From NCBI GenBank assembly GCA_947345935.1, contig CAMZZN010000018.1:1-44221 (forward strand): a DNA stretch of 44,221 nt, written 5' to 3'. This DNA comes from an uncultured Ruminococcus sp. (GTDB lineage Bacteria > Bacillota > Clostridia > Oscillospirales > Ruminococcaceae). Below the pieces are notes generated by a model. It ran no database searches. It was not told the origin of the DNA and saw only the letters and a program-made list of their open reading frames with translations. This document shows positions 26,534 to 34,200 of this stretch, piece by piece; position 1 is the stretch's first letter; each line of letters opens with the position of its first letter. A program made the translations under genes and the position numbers.

Positions 26534-26545
26534 GAACACAGGTTC
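26534..26545. promoter_or_regulatory. LexA-like box, promoter-proximal
   Basis: GAACACAGGTTC also fits GAAC-N4-GTTC; with its flanks (CGAAC, GTTCC) it is close to the full Bacillus consensus. It lies about 25-35 bases downstream of the inferred polA transcription start. The two boxes can also pair with each other in RNA (11 of 12 bases Watson-Crick). Confidence 0.5.
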
Positions 26546-26575
26546 CCGGCTTTTTTTAGCTTTATAATATATACT

Positions 26576-26604
26576 ATTATAACATAATATCAAAGAAATA
26601 GCAA
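26576..26604 (-). promoter_or_regulatory. Promoter of the polA operon
   Basis: On the minus strand TTGCTA (26604-26599), 17-bp spacer and TATAAT (26581-26576). The intergenic region 26445-26751 holds this promoter, its leader with two LexA-like boxes, and the divergent gtrA promoter; no gene is visible. Confidence 0.65.
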
Positions 26605-26690
26605 ATAATTTTTAAGCACAGCAATATTACTGCATTTCCGTGCGAACGAGAAATGTTTTTGTGCAGAATCATAAAAATAAATAAAATTAC

Positions 26691-26719
26691 TTGAAAAAGT
26701 GTGCGAATACTGTTATTAT
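26691..26719 (+). promoter_or_regulatory. Promoter of gtrA-like gene and dusB
   Basis: TTGAAA (26691-26696), 17-bp spacer and TATTAT (26714-26719), about 33 bp before the start. Confidence 0.65.
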
Positions 26720-26751
26720 ATGAATTATAACTTATTGTTCGGGGATGTATA

Positions 26752-27234
26752 ATGGAAAAATTCATTAAACTATGTGTGTCTGTTCTGCCAAAGCCATTGC
26801 AGAACATTTATTATAAGTATGAAGAAAAGTGGCTTTATCTTGTGTTTGGGGGATTGACGACCCTCATTGCTGTAGTCACAAAGCTGATGCTGTTCCGGAT
26901 AGTTCCGGGCGAACCTTTCTGGGAAACTACGGCAGGCGTTGTGTTTTCGTGGATATGCGCCGTGACATTCGCCTTTTTTACCAATAAAAAATATGTATTC
27001 AAAAACGAAACCAAAACACGACAGGAATTCGGCAGGGTTTTCCTTTCGTTCTATGGTGCGAGACTTGCTACGCTTGCTATGGAGTGGGTCATTTTTCTGG
27101 TGTGCTGCGATTGGCTTCATGTAAGCAGAACGCTCATTACATTCCTTAGTCAGATATTTATTTTCGTTGCAAATTATATCCTCAGTAAGCTGTTCGTTTT
27201 CAGAAAGAAAGAACCGGGACAGAGCGATGACTGA
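26752..27234 (+). CDS. GtrA-like family membrane protein
   Basis: A 160-residue protein with four membrane segments and the GtrA-like (PF04138) pattern: LYLVFGGLTTLIAVVTKL, the AVTFAFFTNKKYVFKN loop and the closing FVANYILSKLFVF helix. Family members are proposed to flip or shuttle lipid-linked sugars in cell-surface glycan synthesis. No partner glycosyltransferase is adjacent; dusB overlaps its 3' end by 8 bases. Confidence 0.85.
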   Translation: MEKFIKLCVSVLPKPLQNIYYKYEEKWLYLVFGGLTTLIAVVTKLMLFRIVPGEPFWETTAGVVFSWICAVTFAFFTNKKYVFKNETKTRQEFGRVFLSFYGARLATLAMEWVIFLVCCDWLHVSRTLITFLSQIFIFVANYILSKLFVFRKKEPGQSDD

Positions 27235-28234
27235 TACGGTAAATATCGGCGGAGTTGTCCTGAAAAAAACTGCCGCACTGGCGCCTATGGCAGGCGTCGC
27301 CGATCGTGCCTACAGGCTTATGTGCCGGGAATACGGGGCGTGTTATACGGTGAGTGAGATGGTTTCTGCCAAAGGAATATGCTACAGCGACCGTAAAACG
27401 GCGGAACTATGTACTGTTACTGACGGAGAGCGCCCTATGGCTGTACAGCTTTTCGGCAGCGAACCTGAGTTTATGGCGGAGGCCGTGGATATAGTCCTGC
27501 GTTACGAGCCGGATATAATTGATATTAACATGGGGTGTCCCGTGCCAAAGGTTGTGAATACCGGAGCAGGCTCGGCGCTTATGAAAAATATTGATCTTGC
27601 ATCAGCTATAACTGAGGCGGCTGTAAAGGCGGCGGGAAAAACTCCAGTGACCGTAAAGTTCCGGAGCGGCTGGAACTCTGATACAATAAATGCGGCAGAG
27701 TTTGCAAAAGCCATTGAAAATACCGGAGCAGCAGCGATTACCGTTCATGGACGGACAAGAGATCAGTTTTACAGCGGTACTTCCGACCCCGGAGTGATAA
27801 AAGCGGTAAAATCAGCGGTAAAGATACCGGTAATAGGCAGCGGAGACGTTACGGATCTGCTGTCATGCATTAAAATGTATGAAGAAACGGGCTGCGATCT
27901 TGTAATGATCGGCAGAGGAAGTTATGGAAATCCGTTTGTGTTTCGTGAGATAGACAGCTGGTTCAATGGAGAACAGTACTCGCCGCCTGACATTGAAGAA
28001 AAAATGCAGGTGATGCTGCGCCATATCCGCCTGATCCTCAGCTTGAGTGAAAAATCTGAGGAAATGGCAATGCACGAGGCAAGAAAGCACGCCGCATGGT
28101 ATATGAACGGTTATTACGGTTCGGCAAAATTCCGAGGGCGCTGCTATCAGCTTTCGTCCTATGAAGAGGCAGTCAGACTGTCAGAAGAATTTATAGAACT
28201 TCAGCACCGTCATAATACACAAAAAAAACGATAA
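27227..28234 (+). CDS. dusB: tRNA-dihydrouridine synthase
   Basis: A 335-residue FMN-dependent Dus-family enzyme reducing uridine in the tRNA D-loop. The N-terminal APMAGVADRAYRLM, the catalytic-cysteine motif INMGCPVPK, VKFRSGW, TVHGRTRDQFYSG and the phosphate-binding IGRGSYGNPF motifs are present. The DusB branch is the usual one in Firmicutes. I start at 27227, the ATG within the overlap with the gtrA-like gene, because the protein then begins directly before the conserved core; a longer frame would reach 60 bases into that gene. Confidence 0.92.
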   Translation: MTDTVNIGGVVLKKTAALAPMAGVADRAYRLMCREYGACYTVSEMVSAKGICYSDRKTAELCTVTDGERPMAVQLFGSEPEFMAEAVDIVLRYEPDIIDINMGCPVPKVVNTGAGSALMKNIDLASAITEAAVKAAGKTPVTVKFRSGWNSDTINAAEFAKAIENTGAAAITVHGRTRDQFYSGTSDPGVIKAVKSAVKIPVIGSGDVTDLLSCIKMYEETGCDLVMIGRGSYGNPFVFREIDSWFNGEQYSPPDIEEKMQVMLRHIRLILSLSEKSEEMAMHEARKHAAWYMNGYYGSAKFRGRCYQLSSYEEAVRLSEEFIELQHRHNTQKKR

Positions 28235-28264
28235 AACTTTGTATAAACGCACAAAGTCTTTTCT
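28233..28264 (+). terminator. Probable terminator after dusB
   Basis: ACTTTGT and ACAAAGT form a 7-bp stem with an 8-base loop, followed by CTTTTCT. Two further hairpins follow (see the finding at 28262-28349). Confidence 0.5.
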
Positions 28265-28361
28265 CCGGACTGCTCAATGGTCTGGAAATTGCCTTAAATA
28301 CGTCGTTTAGGGGCATACGACGTCATTGAAAACAGTGATAATCAAGCGATATCCGGAATAA

Positions 28362-28375
28362 TTTGCAATTGCAAA
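28362..28375. promoter_or_regulatory. Perfect palindrome overlapping the capA -35 box
   Basis: TTTGCAATTGCAAA is a 14-bp perfect palindrome covering the -35 hexamer, the position expected for a repressor operator. Confidence 0.4.
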
Positions 28376-28397
28376 ATTCCAGATTATGTGTTATAAT
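28369..28397 (+). promoter_or_regulatory. Promoter of the CapA-family gene
   Basis: TTGCAA (28369-28374), 17-bp spacer and TATAAT (28392-28397). Confidence 0.65.
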
Positions 28398-28405
28398 TAT
28401 CATAT

Positions 28406-28508
28406 GGCAATGGGGCTGCTGCGGCAGTACATAGGTAAAAACACACGCACCTCATTGCGTCGGTTCTGCCGATGCTCCGGTGATCTGACCGGTGCGGGGT
28501 ATAACAGG
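28406..28508 (+). promoter_or_regulatory. Structured leader RNA candidate upstream of the CapA-family gene
   Basis: GCAATGGGG can pair with CCTCATTGC across an inner CTGC-TGCG-GCAG hairpin. Two more hairpins follow: GCGTCGG/CCGATGC and CCGGT/ACCGG. They fill the space between the transcription start and the Shine-Dalgarno site. It does not match a riboswitch class I can recall. A 38-codon frame from 28404 also spans the leader and ends overlapping the capA start, but has no ribosome site. Confidence 0.4.
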
Positions 28509-28516
28509 AGAGAAAA

Positions 28517-29806
28517 ATGAATATTAAAAAAAGTCATTCGCTTACAGCAGTCTTTGCAGCTATATTGCTGACCTTATCATCGGTAAGCTGCGGTAAAACA
28601 GAAAATGTCGGTCGGATTTCATCTGATCTGGTTTCAGGAGTAGACCCAGAGCAAATAACTACTGAACTGCCGCTGGATTCCGTTTCGGAAGCGACCACTG
28701 AGCCGGTTTCGGAGGATAAGGTGGTTCATGTCTGCGCAGCCGGAGATAACCTGATACACTATTCGGTATACAAAAACGCTGAGCAATATGCGCTGGAAGC
28801 AGGAGAAGGAGCGGCGTATGATTTTGCTCCGCTTTACGAGAATGTCCGCTATATAATCGAGGACGCTGACGTTGCCGTTCTTAATCAGGAAACAATAATT
28901 TCGCAGAGCAATGAAATAAGAGGAGCTAACGGAGGAGCGCTGCTGTTCAATTCTCCGCCGGAGGTTGCCGACGCTGTCATTGATCTCGGATTTGACGTTT
29001 TCACTATGGCAAACAATCATCTGCTTGATTTTGGCGCTCCGGCACTTGAGGAGTCGATAAACTTCTGGAATGAAAAGGCTCGGGAAAACGATCTTACGGT
29101 ACTTGGGGCATATCTCAGTGAGGAAGATTCCAATAATATACGTATCCGTGAGGTAAACGGCGTGAAGATAGCCTTTCTTGCCTATGCAGAGCATATCAAC
29201 GGGTTCAGCATACCTGCGGATTCTCCGCTCAGGGTGGTAATGAACAGTGAAGAGGATGTCATCGAAAGGCAAATCAGAGAAGCTTCCCAGAAAGCCGACG
29301 CTGTTATTGTTTCGGCTCATTGGGGCGTTGAGGACACAAATATCGTCAGCGATGACAGAATAGAGCTTGCCAATAAAATGGTGAACTGGGGAGCGGATGT
29401 AATTCTTGGCTGTCATACTCATACTGCTGAAACTATGGAATGGATCGAGCGTGACGACGGAACAAGAGGATTTGTCTACTACTCAATGGGAAATTTTATC
29501 TGTGCACAAACGGATAATTTTAATCTGGTAGGTGAGATACCGGAGTTTGATCTGGTGGTTGACGGTGAGACAAACGAGCTTACTGTTGAAAATGTTTCAT
29601 GCGTTCCGACTATTATTCATTACGACGACGGTAACTTTTCAAATATGAGAATTTATCCGTACAGTATGTATACTCCTGAACTGGCGGCAAGCCATGGCAT
29701 TCCTTATGCGATACCATATGGTACGTATAATACTTTCAGCTGGGATATTCTGAACAGCATAATCGAGGAAAGCATTCCGGAGGAATTCAGAGACTTGGAC
29801 AGATGA
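28517..29806 (+). CDS. CapA-family (PGA_cap) lipoprotein
   Basis: A 429-residue probable lipoprotein: signal segment about 1-24 ending SVSC, then a low-complexity Glu/Thr/Ser-rich spacer. A calcineurin-like PGA_cap domain (about 70-360) follows, with the motifs CAAGDNLIH, NQETIIS, ANNHLLDFG, SAHWGVED and GCHTHTAE, which supply the di-metal ligands. Bacillus CapA is needed for poly-gamma-glutamate capsule synthesis, but most homologues are of unknown substrate. No capB/capC genes are nearby. An AGGAGAG site supports the start. It lies directly upstream of the scaffoldin cluster, but on its own promoter. Confidence 0.85.
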   Translation: MNIKKSHSLTAVFAAILLTLSSVSCGKTENVGRISSDLVSGVDPEQITTELPLDSVSEATTEPVSEDKVVHVCAAGDNLIHYSVYKNAEQYALEAGEGAAYDFAPLYENVRYIIEDADVAVLNQETIISQSNEIRGANGGALLFNSPPEVADAVIDLGFDVFTMANNHLLDFGAPALEESINFWNEKARENDLTVLGAYLSEEDSNNIRIREVNGVKIAFLAYAEHINGFSIPADSPLRVVMNSEEDVIERQIREASQKADAVIVSAHWGVEDTNIVSDDRIELANKMVNWGADVILGCHTHTAETMEWIERDDGTRGFVYYSMGNFICAQTDNFNLVGEIPEFDLVVDGETNELTVENVSCVPTIIHYDDGNFSNMRIYPYSMYTPELAASHGIPYAIPYGTYNTFSWDILNSIIEESIPEEFRDLDR

Positions 29807-29934
29807 TTTGTTTAATTCATAATTTATTCAGAAGTGATGCTTTTTTTGATGATTTACAGAAAATAATAGTTGTGCAAACCGTTCAAAAAATAATAGAGAT
29901 GTTTATATAAAATACCAAAAACGATATAAAGCTA

Positions 29935-29963
29935 TTTACTTTTTTTTGAGGTTGTTATATAAT
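29935..29963 (+). promoter_or_regulatory. Putative promoter of the scaC-scaB operon
   Basis: TTTACT (29935-29940), 17-bp spacer and TATAAT (29958-29963). This would give a leader of about 280 nt. Confidence 0.5.
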
Positions 29964-29969
29964 AAATTT

Positions 29970-30249
29970 GAGAATAAATATAGATTTGGGATTAAGTATC
30001 TCATCACGGCAGTGTGATGCGTCTTTCGTTGCGGCTGCTGCGCAGAGAAAAATTTGTGACCGCTGTTTCAGGTCGGTTTAAACCAATTTCTGTATATCTT
30101 TATGTGTAACAGCACGGTCAGAATTCGTTCCTGATGCGGACGGTTTTGCGGATACGGCAGAAGGGTCTGCCGGAATTAAGACACGATATAATCAAAGGGG
30201 CTTCCCGTTCCTTTGTTATATAACATCAATGAAGAAGGAGGAAAAAATA
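29970..30249 (+). promoter_or_regulatory. Long hairpin-rich leader of the scaffoldin operon
   Basis: The untranslated stretch contains CATCAC/GTGATG (30002-30019), CGGCAGA/TCTGCCG (30155-30172) and CAAAGG/CCTTTG (30193-30215). No gene or known riboswitch is recognised. The preceding 29807-29934 is AT-rich and shows nothing definite. Confidence 0.45.
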
Positions 30250-31107
30250 ATGAAGACAAAAAAGGTAGTCGTTGGAGCAGTTGCTGCTGCGATGCTTTCA
30301 CTTTCCGTTTGTTCGATTGCCCCCGCCGTAGCTGCCGGCGAAACAGTGCAGATATCCGTTGGTTCAGCTGAGGCTAAGGCAGGAGAGCAGTTCACAGTGG
30401 ACGTATCACTGGCTGATATTCCATCTACCGGCATCCAGGCAATTGACTTTTCAATTGTCTATGACAATGCACTTATCACAATTGATAGTGTAAAGGCAGG
30501 CGCCATCACATCTACAATGGCAGAGGGTTCTGATTCTACAAACGGAGAAGCACCCATATTTGACAGTTCAATTTTGAATGAAGAGGGTTGTGTAAACCTT
30601 GTTTGGTCAACTGCGCTTGAAGATTCTTCTTACTGGCTCAGTAAGGACGGCGTTTTCTGTACAATTACCGGTACTGTATCTGAATCAGCGCCCGAGGGAA
30701 CTGTAGCTGATCTTAAGCTCGTTCCTGTTAATCGTGAGACGTACCCTGGTTCAGGAGTTCTTATTGATAAGATCGCATGCGGTTATTTCAACGGTACAAG
30801 CAAGGTCTCATACGAAGTTAAGGCTGCTAACGGCAAGGTAACAGTGCCCGGCGCTTCTAAAGTAGTGAGAGGAGACGCCGACTGCGACGGTCAGGTTCTT
30901 CTGAACGACGCTATACTTATTATGCAGGCTGTCGGTAACCCTGATGTTTATGGTGTGAACGGAAGTGCCGATTCTCATATCACCGAGCAGGGCGTTGCTA
31001 ACGGCGATGTAGCCGGCGGCGATAACGACAAGGGCGGCGATCTGCTTACAAATGCGGACGCACTTCGTATTCAGGAGTTCTTGATTCATATTGTTGATGA
31101 AATCTGA
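30250..31107 (+). CDS. scaC: ScaC-like adaptor scaffoldin (cohesin + dockerin)
   Basis: A 285-residue secreted adaptor. A signal peptide (about 1-29) precedes a single cohesin (about 32-180) with the typical AGEQFTVDVSLADIP and IQAIDFSIVYDNALI strands. A C-terminal dockerin (about 205-285) has a first loop GDADCDGQVLLND and a second, stretched loop containing GGDNDKGGDLLTNADALR. This two-module layout is that of R. flavefaciens ScaC, which plugs into a larger scaffoldin and offers a different cohesin specificity. The start at 30250 is chosen because AAGGAGG precedes it; an in-frame ATG at 30229 would put that site inside the gene. The downstream scaffoldin starts 95 bp later with no terminator between. 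Confidence 0.88.
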   Translation: MKTKKVVVGAVAAAMLSLSVCSIAPAVAAGETVQISVGSAEAKAGEQFTVDVSLADIPSTGIQAIDFSIVYDNALITIDSVKAGAITSTMAEGSDSTNGEAPIFDSSILNEEGCVNLVWSTALEDSSYWLSKDGVFCTITGTVSESAPEGTVADLKLVPVNRETYPGSGVLIDKIACGYFNGTSKVSYEVKAANGKVTVPGASKVVRGDADCDGQVLLNDAILIMQAVGNPDVYGVNGSADSHITEQGVANGDVAGGDNDKGGDLLTNADALRIQEFLIHIVDEI

Positions 31108-31202
31108 TTTCATGATTATCTGATTTGTCCCCCTTACAAAGGAATACGACCCAATTTTAAATTTATTAAAGGCTAAAAACCTAAAGAAAGGAATTATTAC
31201 AA

Positions 31203-34200
31203 ATGAGAAAGTTTATTTCTGCGGTTACATCAGCTGTAGTAGCCGCATCAATGGCAAGCGTTCTTGTTCCGGCTTCAGTGGCCGCAGAGGACTCGGTTAA
31301 GGGATTGTCTCTTGAAGCATTTGCAGAGGCAGATTCCAAGTACAGCAATATGGGCTCCGATATAACAGTATCCGCTGAGGATATTGCTGCAGGCGACGTT
31401 ACAATTCCCTGCGCTCTTTATATTGACGAGACTACGAAATCTAACGCAATCTGTGCGTCTTGGATTGTAAACGGCGGTGCAGACGCTGAAAAGATCACCG
31501 GTAAAATGTATAGCCCTGAAAAAGATTACTGGGCATCTCCCAAGGAGTATACTTTAGCAGACGGTTCTACAGTCAGCACAAAGAAGTATGTTGCTTTTGC
31601 AGGCGCTTATGACGATTTCACCGAGTCCTACAAAAACGCAGGTTTGTGTGGTAATATCGCTAGCAAGAAGGGACAGAGGGGCGTTACAGATAATTACTAC
31701 TTCAACATAGGTGAGACTCACGTTCGCGATTATACATATACCGGTGCTAAGTCTACCGACCACCCGTTAGTAGTATTCGACGTAACTCTTCCTAAGGGAA
31801 TCGCTGCCGGCGAGTATACGCTTGAGTTCACAAGCTTCAATACAACCGGTAATCCCGACAAGGTAAACCCTGCAACATTGATCGAGACTACTGAAAGATT
31901 TACTGAAGAAAACGGAAAGCTCAAGCTTCAGAACATGACTATCACTGTTGAAGGCTCGGTTGATCCTGGTAAAACAACAACTACAACAACTACAACAACA
32001 ACAACTACAACAACAAAGAAGCCTGACGGCTCAACAACCACCACCACAAAGCCTCCTGTAGGCGACGCAGATATCATCTTCGATTTCGGCAACCACACAG
32101 CAAAGCCTGGCGACCTGGTAAAGGTAAAAGTGCTTCTTACAGCAAACGGAAACAAGATTGCCGGTATTGATGCAAATCTTAAGCAGGATTCACCTATCCA
32201 GCTTACAAACATTGCAGAGTCGTCACCAGCGTTTGGTGATGCTAGTATCCTGACTAATTTAGAGTACAGTTCATTCAATTTTAGTACTCTTGACGAAAAT
32301 AATGAGCCAGTGTTAGTAGAAGACGGTCTTACAGTATTATTACTCGGATATAAAGTACCTGCTGATTGTCCTGACGGAGTATATGAGATCGGCTTTGGCG
32401 ACAAGTGTATGGTATTCATGGACAACTCGGCGGCTACTTACAAGACAGCTAAGGTAAACGGCTTTATCACAGTAGGCGATGCTCCGAACACAACAACAAC
32501 TACTACAACAACTACAAGCAAAACAACTACAACAACTACAACTACCAAGAGTAATCCTGGTACTACAACTACAACGACGACAACTACCATTCCTCCTGTT
32601 GACGGCGAAGCACAGTGGGTAATCCCCGAAGTAAAAGCTGAGCCTGGCGCAAAGGTAACAATGGACGTTGTTGTTAAAAACTCTGACATTGAAGTAGCAG
32701 GAGCCCAGTTCAATATCAACGCCGCAGCTCCTACTGTATATGTAGGCGCAGCACAGGGCAATGCTTACGACACAGTTTTCAGACAGAATGCAAACGAATA
32801 TGCATTTTGTGAAGGAATCGGAAAGGGCATTAAGGCTGAAAACGATTCTGTAATTCTTACACTTACATACACAGCTCCTACTGAACCCGGAAAGTATCCC
32901 GTTGAGTGGTCAAACGTATATGTAAGCGACACAAACGGCAAGGAGATCACGGACAAGATCACTTGCATTCCTGGCGCTATTATTGTTGAAAAGGAAGATC
33001 CCGATCCGTTTGACGGAAAGATCAAGTGGGTTCTTGACAAGAAGACAGCAGCTCCCGGAGAAACTGTAACTATTAACGCAGTTGTATCAAATCCTGATTC
33101 AGCTGATCTTCCTGTAGCAGGCGCTCAGTTTAATGTTAACGTAAAGGATCCTATCGTTTACGGTTCTGCTTCAGGTACACCTTACGGAAATAAACTCGTA
33201 AAGAATGAAACATTAAAGGAATTTGCATTTGCAGAGGCTAATGGTGCCGGCAATCCTTCAATTGACGGCGATGTAATTATCTCTATCAAGTATGAAGTTC
33301 CGGTAAATTGTCCTGAAGGCGTTTACCCTGTAACATGGGCAAACACATATATCAGCGACACATACGGCAGACCGATCACTGACAACGTTACTCTTGAAGA
33401 CGGTTCTATCACTGTTAAGAAGAATATCGCTGAAGGTGAGGTAAGCTGGGTTATTCCTGAAGTTGAGGCAGAACCCGGTTCTGACGTAGAAATGGTTGTT
33501 AAGGTATCAGGCAGCAGCGATCCCGCTCTTGAAGTAGCAGGTGCTCAGTATGATATTAAGGCAGCTACACCTATTGAGTATACATCTGCTTCCGGAACAC
33601 CTTATGGCAACAAGCTTGTTCAGAACACAGATGCAGCAGAGTATGCATGGGCTGAACCAAACGGCGCAGGTAAGGCAGCAGCAGATGACGACGTACTCTT
33701 CACACTCACATATCATGTACCCGATACAACTGAGGACGGCGAATATCCTGTAACATGGGAGAACGCATATATCAGTGATACAAACGGAAATGATATTACC
33801 AGCAAGGTAAAACTTGTTGACGGTAAAATTATCATTAAAAAGGTAACTACCACAACAACTACAACAACAGGTACAACAACAACTACCACAACTACAACAT
33901 CCACAACAACGACAAGCACAACTACAACGACAACTGCAACGCTTCCTGCCGGAGCGATTGTATGGGATATCAACGAAGTAACAGCTAAGCCTGGTGATGA
34001 AGTAACGCTTACACTTAGTGTAAAGGATCCTAACAAGGTAAATCTCCCTGTTGCAGGAGCTCAGTACAACATCACAGTAGCAGCACCTATCGAATATACA
34101 TCAGCTGCAGGTACGCCTTACGGCAACAAGCTTGTACAGAATACTGAAAAGGCTGAATTTGCATGGGCAAATGCAACTGGCGCTTCAACGGTAGCTGCTG

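Noticed and set aside
26445..26569. SRP RNA or 6S RNA gene in the polA leader
   Set aside because: A GAAGGAAGGC stretch recalls the SRP loop, but the symmetric internal loop and flanking pairing are missing, and the length does not fit 6S RNA. LexA-like boxes explain the inverted repeats better.
28404..28520. 38-codon frame upstream of capA as a gene
   Set aside because: No Shine-Dalgarno site, its ATG falls at the inferred transcription start, and chance open frames of this length are common. Kept only as a note in the leader finding.
28517..29806. CapA-family gene as part of a poly-gamma-glutamate capsule operon
   Set aside because: No capB or capC homologues are adjacent and the gene has its own promoter, so that specific pathway is not supported.
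30187..30192. TATAAT close to scaC as a second promoter
   Set aside because: No -35-like hexamer lies at 16-18 bp upstream, where the sequence is part of the CGGCAGA hairpin.
31108..31202. Possible terminator between scaC and scaB
   Set aside because: No stable stem followed by a T-run is present, so the genes are treated as one operon.
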